From Methanosarcina vacuolata Z-761 (GTDB taxonomy: Archaea; Halobacteriota; Methanosarcinia; Methanosarcinales; Methanosarcinaceae), in contig NZ_CP009520.1 of the NCBI RefSeq assembly GCF_000969905.1, positions 1,116,001 to 1,180,000 on the forward strand: 64,000 nt of DNA, in the 5' to 3' direction. Of the stretch, positions 7,605 through 15,978 are shown piece after piece. Within the stretch, counting starts at the first letter, position 1, and every line of letters starts with the position of its first letter. The notes under the pieces are model-generated. The model had not been told where the DNA came from, ran no database searches, and saw nothing but the letters and a program-made list of their open reading frames with translations. Position numbers and translations under genes: made by a program.

Positions 7605-10019
7605 TTACTTCCTTTTATACAGGAGCACTGCAAACAGGCTGGCTATTCCGTAATAAATCTCAAAACCTGGTGTGCTTGGAATTTCGTTTTGTTCAGTCTG
7701 TGGTTCTTTACTTGAGGTATTGTTAATTGTTTCAGGGTAATCAATCTCTATCTTCGTTACAATTTCTTCAGGTAATGGTTTCACTGTACCCGTTATTGCA
7801 AATGAAGAGAACCCTGAAGTTTTGGCTGTGAAATATAAGAATTCATTATCTTCTCCTAAAAGACTTACTGGAAATTGCTCCCATTTTTTATCGTTGTATC
7901 TATTAAGAGTAATAGAAGATTTATCGATATCTTTGTCCTTTACCCAGGATTTTTCAACCTTGAAACACACGATTGGATTTTCCATGTTCTTTGAGGTTGC
8001 AATTCCTCCATTTCCTACCCAGACATTAAAGGATCTGTAGACTTCACCGTCGGGCAGTATGGAAACCAGAGAAGATTTCTCTTTGAGCTGTTCAGTAATG
8101 GCTGTTGTCTTCCCGAAAGTTTTCTTCGAATCAAAATTCACATACACAACACAGGTTACATTTTTTGGGAAATCGAACGTTACAGATTTCCCATTTATAA
8201 CAGCAGCTTGTGAAAGTTCCTTTACCTGGACATTACTTTGAAGCTCCGGAGACCCGCCTCCACCTCCTCCAACACTAGAGCTGCTATGGCCACTTCCACT
8301 ACTGTCACCGCTTGAGCTCCTATGACCACTTCCACTAGTGCCACCACTTGAGTTGTTTTCTTCAAACACAATTATTGTAGCAGTTTTTGAGGCCGTATGA
8401 TTTCCATTGCTTACTGTCAGGTTAATAATATAGGTTCCTGCTGCAGAGTAAGTGTGCAATGGGTTCTGCTCAGTTGAAGTGTTTTCATCTCCAAAGTTCC
8501 AATTCCTTAATATTGCGTGTTGCGACAAGTCGGTAAACTGGACTGAGAGAGGGGTATAGCCACTCGTGACACTGGCGCTGAAGTCCGCTACAGGATCTAA
8601 TTGAAACACTTTCCAGATGTTAGAATAATTTCTTTCGTATCCCAAAGCCCAAAAACCTACTCCACCTAGATTTTCGGATTTTGCATATTGATATTTTAAT
8701 TTAAGTGATTCATCGTCATCGTACCATACTTGATGCCATGTATCACCAGCCTTATAAAAATACCAGGGAGTATTGGAATCGGAGTCCCAAATTCTGCCAT
8801 GAACCTGAGAATTATTCACCGCAGTTCCTATAAATATGGCTTGTTCCCTGGTAATATTTGCTCCTGGTTGATTGGAGTCTGTCGAATAATCATAACCATA
8901 AAAAGGCAAGCCTAATATTATTTGACTTTTATTAAAATATTTTGATGTTTCACTTATCGAGTCAATCGCATCATATCGAATTGAACTGTTATATGGTGAA
9001 TTGGGAGCAGTGGTTTTACGATTACAATAATCATAACTCATGAGAAAAACGGAATCGGTATATTTTGTCAGATTTGCGTTTTTGAAGGTCGCAGCATATT
9101 TTATGCCCCAGGGAACATCGAGAGAAATATGATAAGCGGGATTCGCAGCTTTTAACGTTATATGAAGATTTGCCATTAAATTTTCAAATAAAGGAACATT
9201 TGAAGTCCCGGTGATACTGTTTATATCGGTCGGTGTTTCCAGGTCTAAATTTACTCCATCTGCACCATACATCTGTAATGAATTTGAGATATTGTTTATG
9301 AAATCTGTCTGGTGGTTTGCAATTACACTGTCCATTACATATGGGTCATTTGAATAGATACACAGTGTTACTTTTACTCCACGTTGATGTGCCTGATTCC
9401 TAATTACATAATAGTTACTCATATTTGCGGGGTCCGTAAGTGTGCCATCACTGTTTACAGTCCATTTAGAATATGAAACATGAGTTAAGGTATTCCAATC
9501 TGGTTGATAGGATTCAAGGTAAGACCAGCTGGGCCAAAAACCATATACTATAGTATTGTTAGGCGCAGCGAAATCTGCCACCTGTGCTTGTGGGGGAGTT
9601 ACATTAATACTATTCGGTTTCGTCACCGTACTATTGCCAGCGTCATTTTCTCTTACATCTGGATTGGTCTCTAGATTGCGATTATCTGCATATACGATTT
9701 TATCGTTATAGATAGATGGACTAAATGCAGTAGTACTTGTTTTTATGCGGGTTTTTTCATGCGCATTAATTTGGCCGTCTGCAGCATGACCACTAATATC
9801 TGTTCGTTTTCCTGTAGTCAGGTCATAAGCATGTACGTCATTCCCAGCACTCTCTGTCCAAAAAGCGTAGTTGCCAGAGAAAGATATTTCTGATGTTAAT
9901 CGCTCACCATGAATGAGCCGAGTTTCTGTTCCAGCCGATGCTATACATGAGCCAAAAATTAAAAAAAACAAGAGTGATGCGGTTAAAGGTATTGAATTCA
10001 ATTTTTTCTTATTTGTCAT
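7605..10019 (-). CDS. Surface protein: partial beta-propeller + GH18 + PKD + PGF-CTERM anchor
   Basis: The protein is 804 residues. Order: signal peptide (about 1-29); a collapsed beta-propeller (about 30-125) joining the first and last blades of the 4413-5405 protein; a glycoside hydrolase 18 domain (about 155-480) with VYGFWPSW and the catalytic strand DGVNLDLE; a PKD domain (about 485-560, WNFGDENTSTEQNP); a Ser/Gly linker (about 560-600); a PGF-pre-PGF-like domain; and a C-terminal STPGF motif, hydrophobic segment and KRK tail, the archaeosortase A signal. The GH18 consensus DxxDxDxE keeps the catalytic Glu, while the second Asp is Asn. It likely acts on beta-1,4-HexNAc glycans or is only a glycan-binding adhesin. 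A terminator follows. Confidence 0.85.
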   Translation of the reverse strand: MTNKKKLNSIPLTASLLFFLIFGSCIASAGTETRLIHGERLTSEISFSGNYAFWTESAGNDVHAYDLTTGKRTDISGHAADGQINAHEKTRIKTSTTAFSPSIYNDKIVYADNRNLETNPDVRENDAGNSTVTKPNSINVTPPQAQVADFAAPNNTIVYGFWPSWSYLESYQPDWNTLTHVSYSKWTVNSDGTLTDPANMSNYYVIRNQAHQRGVKVTLCIYSNDPYVMDSVIANHQTDFINNISNSLQMYGADGVNLDLETPTDINSITGTSNVPLFENLMANLHITLKAANPAYHISLDVPWGIKYAATFKNANLTKYTDSVFLMSYDYCNRKTTAPNSPYNSSIRYDAIDSISETSKYFNKSQIILGLPFYGYDYSTDSNQPGANITREQAIFIGTAVNNSQVHGRIWDSDSNTPWYFYKAGDTWHQVWYDDDESLKLKYQYAKSENLGGVGFWALGYERNYSNIWKVFQLDPVADFSASVTSGYTPLSVQFTDLSQHAILRNWNFGDENTSTEQNPLHTYSAAGTYIINLTVSNGNHTASKTATIIVFEENNSSGGTSGSGHRSSSGDSSGSGHSSSSVGGGGGGSPELQSNVQVKELSQAAVINGKSVTFDFPKNVTCVVYVNFDSKKTFGKTTAITEQLKEKSSLVSILPDGEVYRSFNVWVGNGGIATSKNMENPIVCFKVEKSWVKDKDIDKSSITLNRYNDKKWEQFPVSLLGEDNEFLYFTAKTSGFSSFAITGTVKPLPEEIVTKIEIDYPETINNTSSKEPQTEQNEIPSTPGFEIYYGIASLFAVLLYKRK

Positions 10020-10223
10020 TTATTTTCCTTCGCTCCCCAACATTTAAAAAATATATTTAGAGATTGCATTTCAATATTCTTTAAGCCTTTCCTTCTAATT
10101 TTAACCTGTATTGGCTGGATACTCAAAATATGACTATAATTCCTACTGGTTCATATGACCCCATGACTCAAATGTATCTTTGGCAGTTCATATGAACGAC
10201 ATATATGTTTTAAAAAGTGAGAT

Positions 10224-10422
10224 GACTCTGGTCCAAAATCTAGTGATTTTTGTATTTTTCGATTGAAATCATGAACTTGCAGGAAGAATTCGTTCTTCAA
10301 TCAAACTCAATATTTGATATCGAAAGACTTCCATCGAGAGGACGTATTTAATGGATTATAACCAATTACAAAATCTAGTGATTTTCAATTTCACGTTTAT
10401 CACTGGATTTTGGTACTGAGTC
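10224..10422. mobile_element. MITE family A, copy 1, with perfect 8-bp target duplication
   Basis: This is a 199-bp element with imperfect terminal inverted repeats: the left end starts GACTCTGGTCCAAAATCTAG and the right end, read inward, GACTCAGTACCAAAATCCAG. It is flanked by AGTGAGAT at 10216-10223 and 10423-10430. A nearly identical copy lies at 38684-38881. No transposase is encoded. The 8-bp duplication is shared by several IS families; I do not recognise these ends as a named element. Confidence 0.85.
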
Positions 10423-10428
10423 AGTGAG

Positions 10429-10709
10429 ATGACGAAGGAACAAATGTTTCGTCTTCGCCTAATAAACGGGTTCAATTTTGCCCCTATAGTTGCAGATGCA
10501 ATAGTTGACCTGAGTAAAAATTTCTTTAAGAATGAGAATTCTGGGGTTTGTAATGGTCAAATTCTTTATCTTGCCATCGTAAATACAACGTGGCTTACGA
10601 TACAGCAAGGAATGATATGCAATATCTTGTAAAGCTTGGTTACATTGAACTGATAAAAAGAGGCCGGAGTTATATGTACAGGTGTAAAGGAGTAAAAAAT
10701 AATGGTTGA
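10429..10709 (+). pseudogene. Frameshifted remnant of a small DNA-binding-like protein
   Basis: The frame from the ATG at 10429 reads MTKEQMFRLRLINGFNFAP..., including ADAIVDLSKNFF and GQILYLAI, and ends early at 10632. A +1 shift near 10590 restores a frame reading AYDTARNDMQYLVKLGYI, then ELIKRGRSYMYRCKG, to the TGA at 10707-10709. The second part resembles a winged-helix segment. The start codon lies inside the target duplication of the adjacent MITE, so any original upstream part has been cut off. The family is uncertain; a DUF1670-like protein is a weak possibility. Confidence 0.4.
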
Positions 10710-10914
10710 TACTCTAATGTCAATTACTACCAAAAACTACCAATTCCTACCAAATTGGTAGTAACCCATTTAAAAACATAATATCTTCAGAAATAGCCAA
10801 ACATAACCTACTCCGGCAGATTCCATCTTCCTGATCGAAAAATAATCTTTTATAAATGAGACAATATCAACCATTGACTCCGCATCCTGTTTTTTGTGGT
10901 GAAAGAATTGAAAG

Positions 10915-11016
10915 GGCTCTTCGTCGTTTCCTATGGATAAGATAATTTTCAATTCAAGACCGCATTGGTTTTTGTGAGAATATTATGAGGATAGTCACAC
11001 AAAACAACGAAGAGCC
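10915..11016 (+). mobile_element. MITE family B (ISL3-like ends), copy 1
   Basis: A 102-bp element begins GGCTCTTCGTCGTTTCC and ends with the inverted counterpart (ACAACGAAGAGCC). It has about 85-90% identity to copies at 13946-14048 and 42025-42126. No target duplication is visible for this copy. The GGCTCTTCG-type ends and the 8-bp duplications of the other copies match what is known of the ISL3 family. Confidence 0.75.
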
Positions 11017-11143
11017 AAGAGAGAGTCAATCATATTTTACAGAACTTTCTCTACACTGCCTACAGTACTATGCCTTAATGAAATTCCAAGTAAAAAATTA
11101 GGACAAAATAGAAAGAAAGTGCTTTAATCAAAAATAAAAAAAA

Positions 11144-11215
11144 AGCCTCGGGCGGGATTTGAACCCGCGACCTCGTCCTTACCAAGGACGCGCTATACCC
11201 CTAAGCCACCAAGGC
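11144..11215 (-). tRNA. tRNA-Thr (anticodon GGT)
   Basis: The minus strand folds as a complete cloverleaf. The acceptor stem is GCCTTGG/CCGAGGC with discriminator T at 11144. The anticodon stem CGTCC/GGACG encloses the loop TTGGTAA, giving anticodon GGT. The T arm is GCGGG-TTCAAAT-CCCGC. CCA is not encoded. No intron is seen. A U discriminator is usual for archaeal tRNA-Thr. Poly-T, as TTTTTTTTTATTTT, follows on the minus strand and probably terminates transcription. Confidence 0.95.
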
Positions 11216-11414
11216 ACTGATGCTCAAAGAGCATCTCCAAAATATCACAGCAGAGATATAAAGGTTTCGAGTGAAAGCAGAAATCAGTGGGATTTTTCCC
11301 CTAACTGCTGGAAAATTTGCGAGTTTGTATTAAATAAATTGGAAATAAATTGCTTGAAAAAAGCTGTTTTATTCCAATTTTATCGCTTAAGTTGTCATTC
11401 CCTGAGGTTTCCCG

Positions 11415-11927
11415 TTATAACTTCCAGCGCTCATCTATAGGGAAGCGCTCGTTAATCCACATGAGGACATGGTTATTGTGGACTATCTTATAGGAGCGAG
11501 AAAGGACAGGTATGCCGTCGAAAGTTGATTCCCCTTCCAGGATTTCAAGTTCAGCCATGTCGCGTCTGGTTTCAAGGTTATGGCTGCGCAGGATTCTGCC
11601 GATCGGGATGTCAGCCCGCATGAGCTGTTCCTTCATGGTATTAGGCATGCGATCCAGAGGGGAGAGGGACCTTGCATGGACAAAAGTTGTGTTCCCTGCA
11701 GAGAGCCTGACTATTCTATCGTTTACCTCACTGCCTTCTTCTACGCCGAGAAGCGCAGCAATCGTTTTGTCAGCCTTAATGGTATACTGAGACTCAGTTG
11801 TTACATTTACCGGCTTTCGGGTCATTATTTCCAGCAGAAAGGTCACAGAGCCGTCGGTTCCGCAGCAGACCCGCAGGCAGGTGGGAATCTCAAAGCTCTT
11901 CAGTTTTTCCAGAAAATCGCCACTCAA
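11415..11927 (-). CDS. Chorismate--pyruvate-lyase-like protein (DUF98 family)
   Basis: The 170-residue protein is similar in length and pattern to the DUF98/Rv2949c-type chorismate lyases. It has an N-terminal DGSVTFLLEIMTRKPV segment, a central VNDRIVRLSAG, SLSPLDRMPNTMKEQL, PIGRIL, and the C-terminal signature SRSYKIVHNNHVLMWINERFP. Translation probably starts at the TTG at 11927, with GAGGT 6 nt upstream. Family chemistry is removal of pyruvate from chorismate to give 4-hydroxybenzoate, an aromatic precursor discussed for methanopterin-type cofactors. That pathway link is inference. It lies 65 bp from the next gene on the same strand. Confidence 0.7.
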   Translation of the reverse strand: MSGDFLEKLKSFEIPTCLRVCCGTDGSVTFLLEIMTRKPVNVTTESQYTIKADKTIAALLGVEEGSEVNDRIVRLSAGNTTFVHARSLSPLDRMPNTMKEQLMRADIPIGRILRSHNLETRRDMAELEILEGESTFDGIPVLSRSYKIVHNNHVLMWINERFPIDERWKL

Positions 11928-11994
11928 AAAGATACCTCAAGGTAGGGGTGTCAGGTAGAAAAAATTTCAAAATAGGATTAAGTCGTCAGGAGTT

Positions 11995-12309
11995 TTACTC
12001 CTCACCGACTTCTTTCTTAGCATTTTTTACTCGCTCTTTTGCTGTGTAACCGGTAGCCTTATACAGGAAATCCCGGAAGGCCTTATTGGTCTGCAGGGCA
12101 GTTCCATCATCAGTTACTGTTTTATCGGAAACTGTGTCTACATAGAGCATTTTTTTCTCAATCCAGACTTTAATCTCTGACATAGCTCCATAGGAGGTTT
12201 CAAGGACTCCTTCGCTTTTGGAGATCTCCCCGGAAAAACACTCCGCCATTACAGAATAAATCCTGTCAATATCAGGCTTAAAACCGCGCTTCAATTTATA
12301 CTGCTGCAT
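11995..12309 (-). CDS. DUF5611-like conserved archaeal protein
   Basis: I place the start at the ATG at 12309, which follows AGAGGAT by 4 nt, giving 104 residues from MQQYKLKRGFKPDIDRI. An upstream in-frame ATG at 12336 lacks a ribosome site. The fold appears alpha/beta, with AMSEIKVWIEKKMLYVDTVS and a Lys/Glu-rich C-terminus (AKERVKNAKKEVGEE). It resembles the DUF5611 family of methanogen proteins of unknown function. The adjacent chorismate-lyase-like gene lies immediately downstream on the same strand. Confidence 0.6.
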   Translation of the reverse strand: MQQYKLKRGFKPDIDRIYSVMAECFSGEISKSEGVLETSYGAMSEIKVWIEKKMLYVDTVSDKTVTDDGTALQTNKAFRDFLYKATGYTAKERVKNAKKEVGEE

Positions 12310-12708
12310 TGCTATCCTCTTATAAGAGAGTTTCATCTCAGATAAAGTTTGCTCAGAATCGATCTGCTTAGAACCATTTTCCTCATATTCCCTTACATTT
12401 TCCTATATCCTTGAAATACAGTATGTTTACTTACGTTCCTGTACATCATAATAAGTAAAGGAGGCGTTACTATTTTTTCAAGTTGTACCCTAATACTTTA
12501 ACTCTGCTCATATTTAACATTAGTTATTATTTGACATAGAATTAAATAATTTTTCATATATTCCGAATATACTCACATTCCGATTTTTGATACTTTTGTA
12601 TAATTAAAAATCACAAAAGTATAATTATTATAGTTATCCATTAACAAAACGACCAAATATCAAGGGATTATTTTCCCAAATTGGCAGGGATTCGAAATAT
12701 GCAATCTA

Positions 12709-12962
12709 GTGCATAGATTCCAAAGTATGTCAAAAATGAATTTTTTGAAAACCACTGAAAGCACGGAAGACACGGAAATCAGTAGTAAAGGCGTGTTTCT
12801 TCCGTGCTTTCCGTGTTTTCCGTGGTTGTAATATCCAGATAGAATCACTATGCGACAGGCTGCGTTTTCCGTGTTACAAAATTTCATGTGACTTTAAAAT
12901 AATATTTGCGTCATAAACTATATTTATTTTCTTATTATGTATATATTTGAGAATCGATATAC
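12709..12962. mobile_element. MITE family D (TA-flanked), copy 1
   Basis: A 254-bp non-coding element is bounded by TA (12707-12708 and 12963-12964). The ends GTGCATAGATTC and GTATATCGATTC (read inward) are inverted. The centre is an imperfect palindrome of CACGGAA/TTCCGTG runs. A longer copy lies at 47825-48151 and a fragment at 55927-55993. TA flanks fit IS630/Tc1-mariner-type MITEs. The 75-codon frame inside it is an artefact of the repeat. Confidence 0.7.
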
Positions 12963-13260
12963 TAGGAGTACATAATACGTTTTTCATTACTTTCGCCCTC
13001 AAATTCGCATCTAATTACATCCAGAATTAGAACTTAGCTTCTTGAATTATGAAACAATTTTATAATTTAATAATTATATAGTTCGAATTAGGTATTCAGG
13101 TCTTAACAGATAATGCCAATGAGAATCAATCATAAATATGATTATACCTATCATAAGTTGATACAAAAAAGATCTGAGTAACTACCTGAGATATCTCAAA
13201 GTTTAATATCGTAATGTTTAGTTTGATTTACCTTATTAATTAGTTTGATTTACCTTATAT

Positions 13261-13362
13261 TACTTTAACAATGTCCATTACTTTAGCAATGTCTATTACT
13301 TTAGCAATGTCTATTACTCTAACAATGCTATTACTTTAGCAATGTTCATTGCTCTAACAATG
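13261..13362. repeat. Tandem repeat, about 19-20 bp unit
   Basis: Five to six imperfect copies of TACTTTAGCAATGTCTAT lie upstream of the plus-strand gene at 13491. The remaining DNA between 12963 and 13490 is AT-rich, and I see no gene in it. Confidence 0.7.
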
Positions 13363-13490
13363 CGCAAATAAAAAACCTTTCCGCTTGACTAAACCTGCTT
13401 CTTTTTATTGAAGCTGACCAAAACTGATAGAAGATGCAAACAGAAAAATAGAAGGAAAAATAGAAGGAAAAATAAGAAGGTGACCCAAGG

Positions 13491-13805
13491 ATGCATAAGA
13501 TACTTAATCTGGAAGACTTAATTGCCTCAAAGCAACTTGAAAAGGAAAAGGAAAAAGGGAACGGATGTGAAGATCTTAATATTGAAGAACTGTATGACCT
13601 TATAATCCCCCCAGGCACGGTTGTATCTATTATTTACGATATTGTTGAAGAGTTCGGGCTTGAACCTGTTACCAGGAAGGTGTTCGTGGGTATAGCAAAC
13701 AGCGAAGAAAGAGAACTCCTGGTTCTCCGTGGCCCTCTGGAGAAGGTTCAGGCTGCTGAAAAATTCCTCTATGATGAAATGAAAGACTGGATAGAAAGCC
13801 AGTAA
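13491..13805 (+). CDS. Conserved-looking hypothetical protein, possible small RNA/nucleotide-binding fold
   Basis: The 104-residue acidic protein has a Lys/Glu-rich helix (SKQLEKEKEKGNG) followed by DLIIPPGTVVSIIYDIVEEFG and a C-terminal alpha/beta region ending EKVQAAEKFLYDEMKDWIES. The ATG at 13491 follows AAGGTGACCCAAGG, giving an acceptable ribosome site. Codon use looks like that of real genes in the window. I do not recognise the family. The C-terminal half, with KVFVGIANSEERELLVLRG, is compatible with a small ferredoxin-like domain, but this is only a guess. It is flanked by a tandem array upstream and a MITE downstream. Confidence 0.55.
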   Translation: MHKILNLEDLIASKQLEKEKEKGNGCEDLNIEELYDLIIPPGTVVSIIYDIVEEFGLEPVTRKVFVGIANSEERELLVLRGPLEKVQAAEKFLYDEMKDWIESQ

Positions 13806-13945
13806 CTAATTGAACTCTCAATTCGGCTAGATTTTACAAATAACCCCAGTAAGGTTTCTCAATCCGGTAAAATCTCTTTGGGTCAGTAGCTTGAAGAAAA
13901 TGGAATTCCGGATTGAAAAACAACAATGAAAATTTAATCTTTTTT

Positions 13946-14048
13946 GGCTCTTCGTCATCCCCTATGGATAAGATTATTTTCAATTCAAGACTGCATTGGT
14001 TTTTATGAGAATATTATGAGGATATCCACACAAAACAACGAAGAGCCT
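13946..14048 (+). mobile_element. MITE family B (ISL3-like ends), copy 2, with 8-bp target duplication
   Basis: A 103-bp element runs from GGCTCTTCGTCATCC to ACAACGAAGAGCC. It is flanked by perfect TCTTTTTT repeats at 13938-13945 and 14049-14056, direct evidence of transposition. No protein is encoded. Confidence 0.85.
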
Positions 14049-14125
14049 CTTTTTTGACGAAAAGTGAATATCTGAACTTTAAAAGAGAAAATATGTTAAA
14101 TAGGAAAAAGGCAGAAAAGTTCCTA

Positions 14126-15106
14126 TTATTCGGAACAGATGCCTGTAATGCTTTCCCTTGAAAAATCAAATACCGTAACTCTATCTGTTTTATTATACAT
14201 ATCGAGTTTTGAACCTTCCTCAATTTTTCCGATAATAGCAGCCGTAAGCCCAGCCTCTTCAAAGACCTTTCTGCATTCTTCGGCCTTTTCCAGATCAGCA
14301 GTAAACACATAGCCTGTTCCGGGATGCACTTTTAGCCACTGCTCAAAATCCACGTTTTCGGGTCTCGGGACTTTTTCAAGGTCTACGGCTGCGCCAACTC
14401 TGCTTGTTTCACAGAGCATTCCAAGCGTTCCTATGAGCCCGGGATTGCTTATGTCTTTTCCTGCAGTAACAAGTTTTCTTTTTGCAATTTCCTGGGTTAC
14501 AAGATAGCTCTTTCTGAGCACTGCCGGATCTTTAAAAGATGTTGTGTCCCAGCTATAAGGGGAATTTGGCCCTATTTTTCCGTCCATATCGTAAGCGGCA
14601 ATAACCAGGTCTCCAGGCCGAGCAGTATCGCTCCGGATTACGCAATCTTTCTTCACTATTCCGATAATAGCAACGGAAATGGAGTTATAATCAGTGTCAG
14701 GATGGACGTGGCCGCCTACAACCGGGACCCCGAATTTCCTGACCCCTTCAGCCAGGCCTTCCATGAGTTCCTTACAGGCTGTCTCGGAGTTAGAGGAAGC
14801 AATATCTACCATAGCAAGAGGTTTTCCCCCCATTGCTGCAATATCATTTACATTAACGACTACGGCTCCATAGCCTGCCCACCAGGGACTGGCATCCAGT
14901 AACTTTCCCCAGATCCCATCTGCTGCAAAGAGGATAACATCATCTCCTCCTATATCGATAACTGCCGCATCGTCTCCGAAATCAACGATAGCGTTCTGAT
15001 ATTCCGGACGAACGGCTTTGAAAACTGAAACGATATCCTCAATCTGTTTTTTTCGGGTAACCCCTTCAAAGTTTTTTATCCTTTCTGCAAGCTCTTCCAG
15101 GTTCAA
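14126..15106 (-). CDS. Methanogenesis marker protein 2 (AIR-synthase/selenophosphate-synthetase-like)
   Basis: I choose the TTG at 15106 (326 residues), preceded by AGGAAG with about 9 nt spacing. This gives the N-terminus LNLEELAERIKNFEGVTRK; the longer frame to 15157 runs into a repeat array. The protein has the PurM/ThiL/SelD fold: FGDDAAVID (ATP/metal-binding Asp pair), LFAADGIWGKLL, VVVNVNDIAAMGGKP, VVGGHVHPDT and GKDISNPGLIGTLGMLCE. It matches the TIGR03267 marker family, found in nearly all methanogens and of unsettled function. One proposal is a role in maturation or ATP-dependent chemistry linked to methyl-coenzyme M reductase. Confidence 0.85.
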   Translation of the reverse strand: MNLEELAERIKNFEGVTRKKQIEDIVSVFKAVRPEYQNAIVDFGDDAAVIDIGGDDVILFAADGIWGKLLDASPWWAGYGAVVVNVNDIAAMGGKPLAMVDIASSNSETACKELMEGLAEGVRKFGVPVVGGHVHPDTDYNSISVAIIGIVKKDCVIRSDTARPGDLVIAAYDMDGKIGPNSPYSWDTTSFKDPAVLRKSYLVTQEIAKRKLVTAGKDISNPGLIGTLGMLCETSRVGAAVDLEKVPRPENVDFEQWLKVHPGTGYVFTADLEKAEECRKVFEEAGLTAAIIGKIEEGSKLDMYNKTDRVTVFDFSRESITGICSE

Positions 15107-15135
15107 TGTCAGGCTTCCTTTTTTGTTTTTGAATT

Positions 15136-15350
15136 TATACGAGTATTTCAGTAGCATATATACGAATATTAACAGTACAAGTGCGAGTAATCAGTAGAAT
15201 AAATACGGGTATTTCAGTAGTATAAATACGAGTATTTCAGTAGCATAAATACGAGTATTTCAGTAGTATAAATACAAGTAATTAGTACAAATATGAGAGC
15301 ATGTCGGTAATACAAATATGAGAACATGTCGGTAATACAAATATAAGTAG
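15136..15350. repeat. Tandem repeats upstream of mmp2, about 24-25 bp units
   Basis: Copies of a unit like AATACGAGTATTTCAGTAGT run from about 15136 to 15285. A second unit built on GAACATGTCGGTAATACAA follows to about 15345. The array occupies the presumed promoter and leader region of the minus-strand gene. Confidence 0.75.
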
Positions 15351-15579
15351 TACGATTAGTACGCTATCGATGGGCTTAGATAAATTACAAAACATCTCTT
15401 ATGAAAGAATCCTGAGATATTTTCGTGAGTACCTATTCGTTTATCCTTTATCTTTTTTGTTCTTTGTTTCACAGAGAAGAAGCGACAGCTTTTTATTAGG
15501 TAATTCAATCTTATTAAGGCAATTTAATATATGTATAGATATATAAAAAACCCTTACTGTTAGAATAGGAGTGAAAAAA

Positions 15580-15756
15580 ATGGTAGCAAAAGTTAATGCC
15601 GATTCCTGTACTGGCTGTGGAACCTGTGTAGACGAATGCCCAGCAGCTGCAATTTCTCTCAGCGACGATGATATTGCAGTCGTCGATGAAAATGAATGTC
15701 TTGACTGCGGTGCATGCGAAGATGCCTGCCCGAACAACGCAATCACAATCGAGTAA
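15580..15756 (+). CDS. 2[4Fe-4S] ferredoxin
   Basis: The protein is 58 residues from the ATG at 15580, which follows AGGAGTG by 6 nt. Two classical cluster motifs are present, [12 protein letters not shown] and [12 protein letters not shown] (CxxCxxCxxxCP twice). It is a small soluble clostridial-type ferredoxin. In this genome such a protein could carry electrons for Ech hydrogenase, CO dehydrogenase or nitrogenase; the nearby nifB makes a nitrogen-fixation link possible but unproven. A clear terminator follows at 15804. Confidence 0.93.
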   Translation: MVAKVNADSCTGCGTCVDECPAAAISLSDDDIAVVDENECLDCGACEDACPNNAITIE

Positions 15757-15803
15757 TTATTATAAGTGTAATTTGAAGTGCATTTTTAAATAGGTCTGAG
15801 AAG

Positions 15804-15827
15804 CGGAGTAATCTTACTCCGACTTTT
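15804..15827 (+). terminator. Hairpin plus T-run terminator after ferredoxin
   Basis: CGGAGTAA and TTACTCCG (15804-15811 and 15814-15821) form a perfect 8-bp inverted repeat followed by ACTTTT. The position about 50 nt after the ferredoxin stop codon supports a terminator. Confidence 0.65.
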
Positions 15828-15978
15828 CAGGTATTGGTCCTGAATTCTTTTATCAGGTTTTCAAGCCAGAACTTTTATTTGACCTCATTCCTGAATTCTT
15901 ATTAAAAAGCTTTTTTGATTCCAGAGCTAAAAATTACTCATGCTACTAGAGAAGTAAGGCCTTGAGTTCTTTCTCTTC

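Noticed and set aside
10770-10952. 60-codon minus-strand frame
   Set aside because: Its N-terminal third is MITE B sequence and the rest has no support.
12660-12887. 75-codon minus-strand frame, echoed at 47803-48003
   Set aside because: Both are the inside of MITE D copies; similarity is due to the repeat, not a protein family.
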